Shown here: one piece after another, positions 36,479 to 45,442 of the stretch
Position numbering within the stretch: the stretch's first letter is position 1
Layout of the letters: the number at the start of each line of letters is the position of its first letter
DNA from: Bacteroidales bacterium UBA3844
Lineage (GTDB): Bacteria; Bacteroidota; Bacteroidia; Bacteroidales; Paludibacteraceae
Length of the DNA: 64,000 nucleotides
Assembly (NCBI GenBank): GCA_002392915.1
Contig: DGHQ01000060.1
Coordinates: 14,320-78,319 of the forward strand
Reading direction: 5' to 3'
Program-made: the position numbers and the translations under genes
The notes under the pieces: model-generated
Told to the model about the DNA's origin: nothing
Databases searched by the model: none
The model's input: only the letters and a program-made list of their open reading frames with translations

Positions 36479-38086
36479 TTATAATTTCTTCAGCTCTTCC
36501 ACATCATACAGACTGATATGCTCATTTTTCTTCGGATAATCAATCGTATAATGCAATCCACGGCTCTCTTTTCTCTGCATTGCAGATTTGATCACCAAAT
36601 AGGCTGTGTTGACGATGTTACGTAGTTCACAGATCTCTTTTGAGACAACCGAGCGCTGGAACAGACTCTCTGTCTCTTTGTAGATCAACTCCAATCTGTC
36701 GAACGCTCTCTTCAAACGAAGGTTAGAACGGACGATTCCGACGTATGCCTGCATGATCTGGTTGACCTCCTTCTCACTCTGTGTGATAAGCACCATCTCC
36801 TCATTTAGAGTTGTGCCTTCGTCGTTCCACTCTGGAATCTCATCACACCAATTGATATTGTCGATCAATGGCAATGAGTGTTGAGCTGCAGCCTCAGCAT
36901 ACACGATAGCTTCAAGCAATGAGTTGGAAGCCAAACGGTTACCTCCGTGCAATCCTGTGCGTGTGCACTCTCCTGCCGCATACAGATGGTTGATTGTTGT
37001 GCGGGCATTCTCGTCTACTTTGATTCCTCCGCATAGATAGTGAGAAGCCGGACACACTGGTATATACTCCTTTGTGATATCAATTCCTATGCTCAAACAC
37101 TTCTGATAGATATTTGGGAAATGCTTCTTAGTCTCCTCTGGATCCTTGTGTGTCACATCCAAGTAGACGTGATCCTCTCCAGTCAACTTCATTTCTGTGT
37201 CGATGCTTCGCGCCACTATGTCTCGTGGGGCAAGACTTCCTCTTGAGTCGTAACGGAGCATGAAATCCTCTCCCTTCTTGTTACGCAAGATTCCTCCGTA
37301 TCCACGCATAGCCTCTGTGATCAAGTAGGATGGACGGTCACCTGGATGGTAAAGACTTGTCGGGTGGAACTGGACAAATTCCATATCCTCGACCAAACCC
37401 TTGGCACGGTAAACCATTGATATTCCGTCGCCTGTAGCCACAGGTGGATTTGTTGTCGTCTGGTAGATATTTCCGATACCTCCTGTGCAGACCATCGTTA
37501 TTTTTGCCAAATATGTGTCAACACAATTCTTCTTTATATCAAGCACGTATGCTCCGTAGCAATCAATGTTTGGAGTGGTATGCTTAACCAACATGCCCAA
37601 ATGGTGCTGTGTAAGAAGCTCAATGGCAAAATGGTGCTCCATCACATCTATATTAGGATGCTTCTTCACCGTCTCCACAAGACTCTCCTGAATCTCAGCT
37701 CCAGTGTTGTCCTTATGGTGAAGAATACGGAAATTGTCATGACCTCCCTCTTTGTGAAGATCATACTTGCCATCCTCATTCTTATCAAAGTCGACACCCC
37801 ATTTCACCAACTCCTTTATCTGAGCTGGGGCTCCCTCTACGACCTTCTTCACGACATTGTAATCGCAAATTCCGTCGCCAGCGATAAGAGTGTCCTTGAT
37901 ATGGTTTTCAAACTTGTCATCCTCTTTCATGACACAGCAGATACCACCTTGGGCAAAATTAGTGTTTGCCTCTATCATTTCCGTTTTGCAAAGCAATGCC
38001 ACTTTGCCTTTTGATGCCACTTTAAGTGCAAAACTCATTCCGGCTATACCTGAACCGATAACGAGAAAATCATACTTTTTTACCAT
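36479..38086 (-). CDS. nadB: L-aspartate oxidase
   Basis: 535 residues. FAD-dependent enzyme that oxidises L-aspartate to iminoaspartate, the first step of de novo NAD synthesis with NadA (not in the window). The motifs are FLVIGSGIAGMSFAL (FAD), NFAQGGICC, DTLIAGDGICD, FVQFHPTSLY, RGYGGILRNKKGEDF, HYLCGGIKVDENART and LYAAGECTRTGLHGGNRLASNSLLEA. The HPTS and GGNRLASNSLLE segments separate NadB from succinate dehydrogenase paralogues. Length and motifs are complete. It is transcribed away from the AT-rich repeat upstream; the repeat cluster follows its stop. Confidence 0.96.
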   Translation of the reverse strand: MVKKYDFLVIGSGIAGMSFALKVASKGKVALLCKTEMIEANTNFAQGGICCVMKEDDKFENHIKDTLIAGDGICDYNVVKKVVEGAPAQIKELVKWGVDFDKNEDGKYDLHKEGGHDNFRILHHKDNTGAEIQESLVETVKKHPNIDVMEHHFAIELLTQHHLGMLVKHTTPNIDCYGAYVLDIKKNCVDTYLAKITMVCTGGIGNIYQTTTNPPVATGDGISMVYRAKGLVEDMEFVQFHPTSLYHPGDRPSYLITEAMRGYGGILRNKKGEDFMLRYDSRGSLAPRDIVARSIDTEMKLTGEDHVYLDVTHKDPEETKKHFPNIYQKCLSIGIDITKEYIPVCPASHYLCGGIKVDENARTTINHLYAAGECTRTGLHGGNRLASNSLLEAIVYAEAAAQHSLPLIDNINWCDEIPEWNDEGTTLNEEMVLITQSEKEVNQIMQAYVGIVRSNLRLKRAFDRLELIYKETESLFQRSVVSKEICELRNIVNTAYLVIKSAMQRKESRGLHYTIDYPKKNEHISLYDVEELKKL

Positions 38087-38097
38087 AAGCCTTAATT

Positions 38098-38155
38098 TTT
38101 CAAAATTAAGAATTAAGAATTAAAAATTAAAAATTAAGAGTTGGGGCTTCCCCAA
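38098..38155. repeat. AT-rich simple repeat
   Basis: Approximate iterations of AATTAAGAATTAAAAATT, followed by GAGTTGGGGCTTCCCCAACC, a potential hairpin (GTTGGGG/CCCCAAC). Similar AATTAAG strings lie after genes near 2466, 51570 and 61030. Confidence 0.6.
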
Positions 38156-38175
38156 CCTTAATTACGAATTACGCA

Positions 38176-39630
38176 TTATGAATTGCGAATTGTATCTATT
38201 ATCGCCAACACATGTTTCCATGTCATCTCCACAGTTGGGATCGACACTTTTTCCGCTGGAGAATGGTTGCCAATAATAGTTGGTCCGATAGAAATCATAT
38301 CCAACTTTGGATATTTCTCTATAATTAGTCCGCACTCCAGACCTGCGTGGATTGCGCCGACATTCGGAGTGACATTGAATAGTTTCTTATATGTGTCGAC
38401 GGCAATGTTCTTGATTTTTGAGTTGACATTAGGTTTCCAGCCCGGATAACCCTCATCCGACTCCACTGAAGATGCTCCGTTGGTAGCGAACGCATCGTAT
38501 ACCATCTTTCTGATTTTTTCCTTCTCTTCCGTGACACTGCTTCTTTGGCTTGTCTCGAAGACAATATCATTACCAATCATCTTCACTGAAGCCAAATTTG
38601 TGCTTGTCTCCACCAATCCAGGAATATCCTCGCTCATCTTCAGCACTCCGTGTGGGCAAGCCAATATAGCCTTAATCAATGATTTAGATGTTGACGGAGC
38701 GAACACCTTCTCCGCTTTATCTGTGGTAGACAAGTCAATTTCAAGAGTTTCGCCAATAAGTTCATTCTGCTTTTCTGCGATATACATATTAGTAATCACA
38801 CGAGCAGTCTCCTTTATTTTAAACTCAACACCAATGGTTGCGGACGCCTCTCTTGGAATAGCGTTGTGAAGATTTCCACCGTCGATAGAGGCAATCACAA
38901 CGTCGCCCTCAGCAGAGATCCTGTTTATCAATTCAGCAAGGATCTTGATCGCATTTCCACGATTCTTGTCAATATCCACACCGGAATGTCCACCGATCAA
39001 GCCACTCACCTTAATGGTCATGAACAGATAATCCTTGTCTGGTTTCTGCAAATTCTGACTATATTTGGCTACTGTGTTCACACCACCTGCGCAACCGATG
39101 CAGAACTCACCCTGGTCTTCCGAATCAAGGTTGACGAGCATCGTCGACTTAATCCAATCCTCCTTCAAGACATGAGCTCCAAGCAGACCGACCTCTTCGT
39201 CTACAGTGAACAGACACTCGATAGGTCCGTGCTTAAAAGAGTCATCAGCAAGGATAGCCATCTGATAAGCCACACCGATACCGTCGTCAGCGCCAAGAGT
39301 CGTGCCCTTAGCCTTCACCCATTCACCATCGATATAAGGTTGAATTCCGTCGTTGTCAAAATCAAAAGCGACGTCGGAATTTTTCTCGCACACCATATCT
39401 ATATGCGACTGGAAAAGCAAGCTCTCACACTTTTCGCATCCAGCCGACGCAGGTTTACGAATAAGCACATTGCCATACTCATCCACCAAAGTCTCAAGAC
39501 CAAGTTTTTTTCCAAACTCCTGAAGGTGCTTGCTCAACTTCGCCTCCTTATGAGAAGGATGCGGAATGGAGCAAATCTCATCGAAATATTTCCAAACCGC
39601 CTTCGGATTAAGATTAGATATTTCGCTCAT
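38176..39630 (-). CDS. pepD: aminoacyl-histidine dipeptidase (M20 family)
   Basis: 484 residues. A di-zinc M20 peptidase that cleaves Xaa-His and other dipeptides. The metal ligands are in LLFQSHIDMVCEK (His, Asp), LGADDGIGVAYQ (Asp), TVDEEVGLLGA (Glu catalytic and ligand), LDSEDQGE, and a C-terminal histidine in NHSPAEKVSIPTVE. The GHSGVDIDKNRGNA segment belongs to the dimerisation domain. The length fits PepD/carnosinase-like enzymes of Bacteroidales. It starts 9 bp after ompH and is probably co-transcribed. A long open frame on the opposite strand (38866-40302) is a shadow. Confidence 0.95.
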   Translation of the reverse strand: MSEISNLNPKAVWKYFDEICSIPHPSHKEAKLSKHLQEFGKKLGLETLVDEYGNVLIRKPASAGCEKCESLLFQSHIDMVCEKNSDVAFDFDNDGIQPYIDGEWVKAKGTTLGADDGIGVAYQMAILADDSFKHGPIECLFTVDEEVGLLGAHVLKEDWIKSTMLVNLDSEDQGEFCIGCAGGVNTVAKYSQNLQKPDKDYLFMTIKVSGLIGGHSGVDIDKNRGNAIKILAELINRISAEGDVVIASIDGGNLHNAIPREASATIGVEFKIKETARVITNMYIAEKQNELIGETLEIDLSTTDKAEKVFAPSTSKSLIKAILACPHGVLKMSEDIPGLVETSTNLASVKMIGNDIVFETSQRSSVTEEKEKIRKMVYDAFATNGASSVESDEGYPGWKPNVNSKIKNIAVDTYKKLFNVTPNVGAIHAGLECGLIIEKYPKLDMISIGPTIIGNHSPAEKVSIPTVEMTWKHVLAIIDTIRNS

Positions 39631-39639
39631 TTTATTCTC

Positions 39640-40311
39640 TTATTTTTTCTGATATCGAGCATTCAAATCGTTAGTCACGATCTTAGTGATATTAAGGGAA
39701 GAATCGCCCCAGATCACATTGTCGCGGCCATTGTTGCTCAAAATCAATCTATATCTGTTTTCCTTCTGATACTGTTTAAGCACAGAATCCAAGCTGTCGC
39801 GAAGACGCTTGTTCATCTTTTCCTGTTCGTCAAGCATCTCATTAGTCAGTTTCTGGTTGAGAGCCTGAAGATCCTGATCCTGCTTCATAAGTTCCTGCTC
39901 TCTCTTCATGAATTTCTGCTGAGCCTCCTGGATAGACGCCTGAGTCAGGAATTTACCATTCTGGTAGTCCTGCTGGAATTGAGCAGCCTCCTTTTGGTAC
40001 TGGGCCATATCCTGCTGAAGTTTAGTCTGCTTGTTCTGCAAAGAGTTAGCGCTCTTCTCCTGCTTGCTTTTAAGTTGAGCAGTAAGTTCCTTAGCCAAGG
40101 TATAGTTTTGGAGCACCGTGTCGACATCCATATATACGACCTCCAAAGTGTGAGAAGGAGCGACGGAAGGGACCGCTTCAACAGCCTCAACAGCAGTAGA
40201 ATCATTAGACACGTCAGAAGCCGACTTATTGTCAGCAGACTTATTACAAGAGCAAAGGAATGCCATGCTTGCTATCACAGAAGATACCAATACAGGTTTT
40301 AAGAATTTCAT
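39640..40311 (-). CDS. OmpH/Skp-like periplasmic lipoprotein chaperone
   Basis: 223 residues from ATG 40311. An ATG 105 nt upstream would add a hydrophobic AT-coded stretch and lies upstream of the -7 box (40341-40348), so it is rejected. The lipoprotein signal peptide ends MAFLCSCNK, making Cys a candidate lipid site. The body is the Skp/OmpH fold: VVYMDVDTVLQNY at the start, then long charged, Gln-rich coiled-coil arms (about 65-175), then NRYRLILSNNG...VIWGDSSLNIT and ILKxLN-like ending. Skp proteins hold unfolded outer-membrane proteins. Being lipid-anchored differs from the soluble E. coli protein. It is followed by pepD. Confidence 0.85.
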   Translation of the reverse strand: MKFLKPVLVSSVIASMAFLCSCNKSADNKSASDVSNDSTAVEAVEAVPSVAPSHTLEVVYMDVDTVLQNYTLAKELTAQLKSKQEKSANSLQNKQTKLQQDMAQYQKEAAQFQQDYQNGKFLTQASIQEAQQKFMKREQELMKQDQDLQALNQKLTNEMLDEQEKMNKRLRDSLDSVLKQYQKENRYRLILSNNGRDNVIWGDSSLNITKIVTNDLNARYQKK

Positions 40312-40340
40312 TTTAAATACGTATTTTAATAATTTGCTTT

Positions 40341-40348
40341 CAAAGGTA
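40341..40348 (-). promoter_or_regulatory. -7 box of ompH-like/pepD operon
   Basis: TACCTTTG on the minus strand; predicted start near 40334, leader 23 nt. It fixes the ompH-like start at 40311. Confidence 0.6.
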
Positions 40349-40653
40349 TAAAAAATAGGGGAAAAGAACAGAAAATGCAGGTTATAAATTTTTGGGAGGA
40401 AAAAAATGAGAGACAAATAACAAATTATATTACCAAACGGGACATAAATTCAAGTTATTATTCATAAATTTGTACGACATTGATATTAATTGAAATATAG
40501 ATACTAGCCATAATGTTATAAGCGTTAGATCTTCAAATTATTTAAATACAATGATGGGGTGTTAATAATATATGGTTATTATAAAAGACTAGGCAAAAGA
40601 TGACAGCCCCCTATTCCTCGTCCACTTAATCAGTCTAAATCTTATAAATACAA
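40349..40653 (+). other. AT-rich non-coding region upstream of the nuclease-like gene
   Basis: No gene seen. TAAATTTG at 40465-40472 fits a plus-strand -7 box for the following gene and would give a leader of about 175 nt. No other structure recognised. Confidence 0.45.
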
Positions 40654-42618
40654 ATGAGAGAATTCTTTAAGACATACAAAGAATATGTTGTAAAACAAAA
40701 GTGCAAGTCTGAATTTAAACCAACATCAGAAAATTTTGACAAAAAAAAGCTTTTTGATGCTTATACAAATGTGAAAACGTCACATCAGATGACTGATGCA
40801 GATATTTCTGCTATAAATAATTTTATCACCATATCACAGTATCTTCATGATTTATATAAAGAATTATATCAACGATTAGATGACGACCTAAATCATTTAA
40901 ATCTGAAGGGAATAAAAGTGGCTGAATATATTGTGGCTGCTCTAAATAGAGAATATAAGGTTATTTCTGATAAGCATAATAGAGCTATGCGTAAAGCGAC
41001 AAAAGGTATTTATTACGCATCTGATCTGTTAAACTTCAAGATACAATCACCCAATCCTAATATTGGTATGATTGATGCTCGTGCAGCATTGGAAAGTCAA
41101 ACGGATTCTGCAGGATTGTTGTTAAATAATTTGCGACATCATTTAGATAAACAATTTAGCACAGACGATGTTAATCCTAACGAATTTGCAGGGAGATTAC
41201 AAGATATGATGAACTGTGCAAATGTAACCGTGGTTATCAAACATTCATATGACGATATATTGTATAACAACGGTTTTGTGCTGATTGATAAGAAAAATCA
41301 TCAAGTAACTTTCGACTATGAAAGTCGCAATAACCTTCTATTATTATTTGCGGGAAATATGATGTTTTACGAAAGACGTCTCTTTATGCTGGAACAGCAA
41401 AAAGAAAAACGTTTGCAACATCATGTTAGCAATAGAAAAATCAAAAAGGTACATGTTAATGACAGTTATATAAAACTTGAGTTTGGTCAAAAAGAACCCA
41501 AAGAACATAAGGCTATTGTCGACGACTTGCAAGCAGCAGTTGATTCGTATTACGAATTTCTAGATGGAAATCTTGTACTGCCTAATTTCAACAATACGAC
41601 TATTGATGAAGCAATTTCTGTATGGGGAACGTTACAATATATAGCCTATCATATAAAAAACAATGTCAACTTTAACGTTTCTTTAATCAAACGTGAAGAC
41701 TTTAAAATAGTTCCGACTAAAATATCGAAAGCAGATTTGGAGAGTTATGTAGTAAAATTAACGAACATTCGAGCAGATAAAGTGAAAGTTGTTCTTGAAG
41801 CGTTAGAAGCAAATTGGACAAAATACAATGATATATGGTCAGCTATGTTATATTCCGTTGGAGACGATTATCTTCTACCATTTTATCCTTTGATAAACTC
41901 TTCTCCTTTTAATGTAATAGACAGTTTACTCTTAAAAGGAGGCATCAGTCTTGAAGATAGAGGAACAAAATTTGAACAGTATCTATATAATTTCTTAACA
42001 ACAAATAAGACTTCTTATCCTATAACATGTATGCCAACACGTAAATATGGCGTTCAAGGAGATTCTGAAGAAATTGATGTTTTGATTGGAATGAAAGATG
42101 CTATTCTTGTTGCCGATGCTAAGTGTATTCATTACTCGATGGAACCAATGAATTATGCAGATGCATGGAATCGCTTAAAAGAAGGATGTAATCAAGCTAT
42201 ACGAAAAGCAGAATTTGTGAAGACACATCCTCAGTATTTTACAGAATTAGGCAATTACGAAAATAAAAAAATTATTACGTTTGTTGTCACAAATTATCCT
42301 ACTTTTACAGGATTCTCACACAATAATGTGTATGTGATCGATTCGCATAGTCTACTAGCATATTTGAAAGGAGGCGTCATGACAATACGAGAACTTGGGC
42401 AGGATGGTAATCATATTCTTGCTGCAAATAAACTATATCATAACGAGTCTCAATACTGCAATAATTTCGAATCTTTCTTAAAGGATAATCCTATAAAAAA
42501 TGAATTTAAGAAAAGATTATACATTCATGATTTACCACTTATGACAAATGAGACTTGGAAGGTAATTGCAAAATGTGCACAACTTAATACAGATCCTCAA
42601 TTTGACATATCTAACTGA
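40654..42618 (+). CDS. large protein with PD-(D/E)XK-like nuclease motif
   Basis: 654 residues, not assigned to a known family. Residues 470-490 read DSEEIDVLIGMKDAILVADAK, fitting the PD-(D/E)XK nuclease core: Glu472/473 and Asp475, then the D488-A-K490 strand end. Residues 440-620 would form this domain (LEDRGTKFEQYLYNFL before it). The N-terminal 430 residues are largely helical and unrecognised, with charged and Lys-rich segments. There is no signal peptide. AT content is higher than in neighbouring core genes, it stands alone between ompH and an AbiL-like pair, and its long AT-rich flanks fit horizontal acquisition. A defence nuclease is inferred from motif and context only. Confidence 0.6.
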   Translation: MREFFKTYKEYVVKQKCKSEFKPTSENFDKKKLFDAYTNVKTSHQMTDADISAINNFITISQYLHDLYKELYQRLDDDLNHLNLKGIKVAEYIVAALNREYKVISDKHNRAMRKATKGIYYASDLLNFKIQSPNPNIGMIDARAALESQTDSAGLLLNNLRHHLDKQFSTDDVNPNEFAGRLQDMMNCANVTVVIKHSYDDILYNNGFVLIDKKNHQVTFDYESRNNLLLLFAGNMMFYERRLFMLEQQKEKRLQHHVSNRKIKKVHVNDSYIKLEFGQKEPKEHKAIVDDLQAAVDSYYEFLDGNLVLPNFNNTTIDEAISVWGTLQYIAYHIKNNVNFNVSLIKREDFKIVPTKISKADLESYVVKLTNIRADKVKVVLEALEANWTKYNDIWSAMLYSVGDDYLLPFYPLINSSPFNVIDSLLLKGGISLEDRGTKFEQYLYNFLTTNKTSYPITCMPTRKYGVQGDSEEIDVLIGMKDAILVADAKCIHYSMEPMNYADAWNRLKEGCNQAIRKAEFVKTHPQYFTELGNYENKKIITFVVTNYPTFTGFSHNNVYVIDSHSLLAYLKGGVMTIRELGQDGNHILAANKLYHNESQYCNNFESFLKDNPIKNEFKKRLYIHDLPLMTNETWKVIAKCAQLNTDPQFDISN

Positions 42619-42979
42619 AAAAACATATAAAAAACACAATTTGGACTTAAAAAATCTAAGGCAAGAGTTTTGACAAGATGAAATACATTCAAAAGATTCT
42701 TTTAGATTATTGTGCATAATAATTTGGGTGTATGAACAAAGCATGATATTAATTCAAATGCTTTTCAACAAACACAATACCTTCCTATGGACAATAACAT
42801 TATATAATTATATACTATACACGTCCTCAAAAATCATATAAAGCCTTTATTTTGTCAATGTGAACCCAATCAAACTCAACACACACCACCTATCGACGTT
42901 CAAACTATTAAAACACATACATAATACACTATATCAATTAAATTATCGAGAGTTGATTCAAAATTGTAAAGCAATTCTA
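42619..42979. other. 361-bp AT-rich non-coding region
   Basis: Between the 3' ends of two convergent genes. No gene, hairpin or repeat was recognised. Confidence 0.5.
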
Positions 42980-43588
42980 TTATGACAATTTATTTAGCTT
43001 CTCCATCAACCTTCCTATCTCCGAGAAAGTATAATCTCTTCCGTCGTTATTTTTCTCATCCATCGACCGATTGGCATTGTCAATAGCCTTTTCAAGGCTT
43101 CCGCCATTTCGTTCAAAATAACCGTGAAGTCCTTTTGTCTTGATGAAGAACTCTGCGGTCTTCCTATACTCGACACATTGGTTGAGGTCTTTAAGCAATG
43201 GTTCCTGCTCGTCGTATGGACGTGAGGTGTAACGGAAATAATAAAGAAAGAACAGTTCTGTGCAACGATGAGTTTCAAAGAACTCTACACTGCAATAGAT
43301 GCCTTTCTTGGGTTTGTTGATAGGCTCCGCATATTTCGCCTTCATCTTTTGATATTGCGAACTCTCTGGCTCTAAATCCTTCGTGTCCATGTCGATGATG
43401 CAAAAGATATGGCTGTAACCCATTTCTACACCCTCCTCTATCTTCTTTTCCAATTCCTTCAGATTGGTATGTTTGGGATAGTCTGGCTTGATGGTTATAT
43501 GCTTGAACATATCGCATAAAGACTTGAAATAGAAAAATTCCGTCGGCCCTTCACCCAAAATCAATGCTGTCTGACGAAGTTTTCCCAT
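42980..43588 (-). CDS. RloB/AbiLii-like Toprim protein (locus 1)
   Basis: 202 residues. A Toprim-like layout: LILGEGPTEFFYFKSL (Glu13 as in the first Toprim acidic residue) and FCIIDMDTKD (Asp66, Asp68), with an aromatic ELFFLYYF segment after it. In RloA/RloB and AbiL systems a Toprim-like protein of about 200 residues is encoded next to an AAA ATPase; abortive phage infection is the reported role of AbiL. This protein follows its ATPase gene by 1 bp on the same strand. It is less like the standard RloB family than the second copy at 56210, so the family name is given with reserve. Nuclease activity is inferred. Confidence 0.65.
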   Translation of the reverse strand: MGKLRQTALILGEGPTEFFYFKSLCDMFKHITIKPDYPKHTNLKELEKKIEEGVEMGYSHIFCIIDMDTKDLEPESSQYQKMKAKYAEPINKPKKGIYCSVEFFETHRCTELFFLYYFRYTSRPYDEQEPLLKDLNQCVEYRKTAEFFIKTKGLHGYFERNGGSLEKAIDNANRSMDEKNNDGRDYTFSEIGRLMEKLNKLS

Positions 43589-43589
43589 A

Positions 43590-44870
43590 TCAGTCCTCCA
43601 AATTTATAAAGATGCTACCTAGTTCTGGTTTCGCGCCCAATCTGCCTATACGGTAAGAATTATATAAAGACAGATTTTTGTGCAAGCCGAATGAATCGCC
43701 TCTAGAATATTCTGATGACGCTGTCTCTCTGTTCTTCTCCACAAACCATACCACGCCTCTGTTTTCATTAATCAAATCCTGGGAAAGCAGCGTCGTCTCC
43801 TGACTCGTGATAATCAACTGCGACTTGTCGGAATTGAAAATGAAGACATTGAGATAGTAGTACAACAGATCATTGTGAAGATCCTCACCAAGTTCATCCA
43901 GATAATATACGTGCGAGCCTGTTATCAAATCGTATAAAGCATCCAATATTTTAATATATTTTATGGTGCCTTTTGACTGCCACTTGAGCGGAATTTCAAA
44001 ATCATTATCATCAGAATGGTTGACAAATACCACAGACTCATTTACCGGCATCAGAATAGACTCCTTCATTCTTTCAGGCAAATCTCCATTCTGTATCATT
44101 TCCCTCACTTCGGTTGGAATGACACGGTCCTCTATAGTCGGGCGAAATCCCAATATGTTCAAATCTGCTTTCTGAAGCATTGTGTTATAGAACTTGCACT
44201 TCTTCGGGTTGCTGTGAGCCTCCTTTAGAATTTCTACAACACCTTTTTCTTCATCACCATCCACGTCATGGTAATTCTCAATAATCCAGCTATGAAGCTC
44301 GTTGAATGGCAATATGTCTTCTTTCAATGCAGCTTTCCTGCAAACGGATAAAACGCTATGATTGTTCAGCGTATTTTCACGAATACTCTCTTGTGTCCTG
44401 ATTTGCAGTTTCAGACTAGGTCCAAACTTGATGTCTGCCTGGACATTGTCGCCAACAAACGTACGCTCATAAAACAATGATTTTGACTTGTTGGGATAAT
44501 AATACAACTCCTCATTCAATATATACTTATCATTGAATTTCACGTCATAGTCGTATCGAATACCATTGGCATAGAAAGAGACGTGCATTTCCGTCGGCTC
44601 GTCCTTTGTCAATACAAAAGGAATCCATCCATTGATTCCTTTCGTCGCATCGGATTTCGGAAGTATCAAAAGTCGGAACACCTCATTCAAGGCTATCAAC
44701 ATATTTGATTTTCCCGACGCATTAGAACCATATAGAATTCCCAACTTATACAAGAAAACACCTTCAATAACTTCAGAGATCAGTTCAGATGCAGGACCTT
44801 TTGCCAAAAAGTTCAATTCCTGCTTATCTCGTATAGAAAGATAGTTTTTCACCCAAAAATCTCGTATCAT
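43590..44870 (-). CDS. RloA/AbiLi-like AAA ATPase (locus 1)
   Basis: 426 residues. An AAA15/SMC-like ABC-type ATPase: Walker A GSNASGKSN (48-56), Walker B VYYLDELGEDLHNDLL, and a D-loop/switch region QLIITSQETTLLSQD. The N-terminus (MIRDFWVKNYLSIRDKQ) is the usual FxxxNYxSxxD start of the family. With the adjacent Toprim gene it matches the AbiL/RloA-RloB two-gene type. An inverted/direct repeat operator candidate lies upstream (44891-44921). It is 1 bp from the downstream gene, so both are co-translated. The role in phage defence is by family analogy. Confidence 0.75.
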   Translation of the reverse strand: MIRDFWVKNYLSIRDKQELNFLAKGPASELISEVIEGVFLYKLGILYGSNASGKSNMLIALNEVFRLLILPKSDATKGINGWIPFVLTKDEPTEMHVSFYANGIRYDYDVKFNDKYILNEELYYYPNKSKSLFYERTFVGDNVQADIKFGPSLKLQIRTQESIRENTLNNHSVLSVCRKAALKEDILPFNELHSWIIENYHDVDGDEEKGVVEILKEAHSNPKKCKFYNTMLQKADLNILGFRPTIEDRVIPTEVREMIQNGDLPERMKESILMPVNESVVFVNHSDDNDFEIPLKWQSKGTIKYIKILDALYDLITGSHVYYLDELGEDLHNDLLYYYLNVFIFNSDKSQLIITSQETTLLSQDLINENRGVVWFVEKNRETASSEYSRGDSFGLHKNLSLYNSYRIGRLGAKPELGSIFINLED

Positions 44871-44890
44871 AGAAAAATATATTTAATCAA

Positions 44891-44921
44891 AATTCGTAAT
44901 AATACTACGAAATTACGAAAT
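44891..44921 (-). promoter_or_regulatory. candidate operator of AbiL-like locus 1
   Basis: TACGAAAT occurs twice in tandem (44906-44913, 44914-44921) and its near-inverse AATTCGTA at 44891-44898, within 21-51 bp upstream of the ATPase start. The layout is typical of an operator; its regulator is not identified. Confidence 0.45.
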
Positions 44922-44986
44922 ATTTCATTCGCATCACGACATAACACAGCTTTTTTTGTAACTAAATTACATTTTTCGTCTTTTTT

Positions 44987-45110
44987 CCTCAAAAAAAGTC
45001 GAAGACTTTCTCTGAAAAACTCTATCCTCTGTGGTTTTTGTTTTATATGTGCTCGCCTTCGGCTCGCACGTGGGGAGAGGGTTAAGGCGTTCCGCCCTTA
45101 ACAATCCTCA
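44987..45110 (-). repeat. REP/MITE-like element, copy B (long form)
   Basis: Contains the hairpin GTGCTCGCCTTCGGCTCGCA and the GGCGTTCCGCC hairpin, ending TTAACAATCCTC. Nearly identical over about 120 bp to copy C 130 bp away, apart from single-base changes. A degenerate right end, ATCAATCATAAACTAACA, at about 45147-45164 resembles the terminal repeat of copy C. Confidence 0.75.
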
Positions 45111-45211
45111 AATTAAGCCACAGAACAAGCTCAGTTTTTTGCAATATCAATCATAAACTAACATAAAGCACTCTTTTTTAACGGAATATTCCACAAAACT
45201 CTACTATTTTT

Positions 45212-45404
45212 GGCTCTGTCTTAGTTTATGACTGATTTTTCGCCTCTTTTCCTCAAAAAAAGTCGAAGACTTTCTCTGAAAAACTCTATCCTCTGTGTTT
45301 TTTGTTTTATATGTGCTCGCCTACGGCTCGCACGTGGGGAGAGGGTTAGGGCGTTCAGCCCTTAACAATCCTCGTAAAAATCAGCCATAAACTAGGACAG
45401 AGCC
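45212..45404 (-). mobile_element. REP/MITE-like element, copy C with terminal inverted repeats
   Basis: A 193-bp element. GGCTCTGTCTTAGTTTATG... at 45212-45240 and the inverse of 45376-45404 match at 27 of 29 positions, forming terminal inverted repeats around the same two-hairpin core as the other copies. There is no coding capacity and no clear target-site duplication. This is the form expected of a non-autonomous transposable element; the matching transposase is not in the window. Confidence 0.75.
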
Positions 45405-45442
45405 TTTAAATTTCAGCAACAAAGAAAGTTAGACATTACAAC

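Noticed and set aside
38866..40302. 478-codon open frame on the plus strand
   Set aside because: It lies antisense to pepD and the ompH-like gene, both with clear family motifs, and its peptide shows no domain; a shadow of biased codon use.
42980..43588. DUF4276 family assignment
   Set aside because: Considered because of the small Toprim-like layout, but the adjacent ATPase fits the RloA/AbiL type better; kept as RloB-like with reserve.
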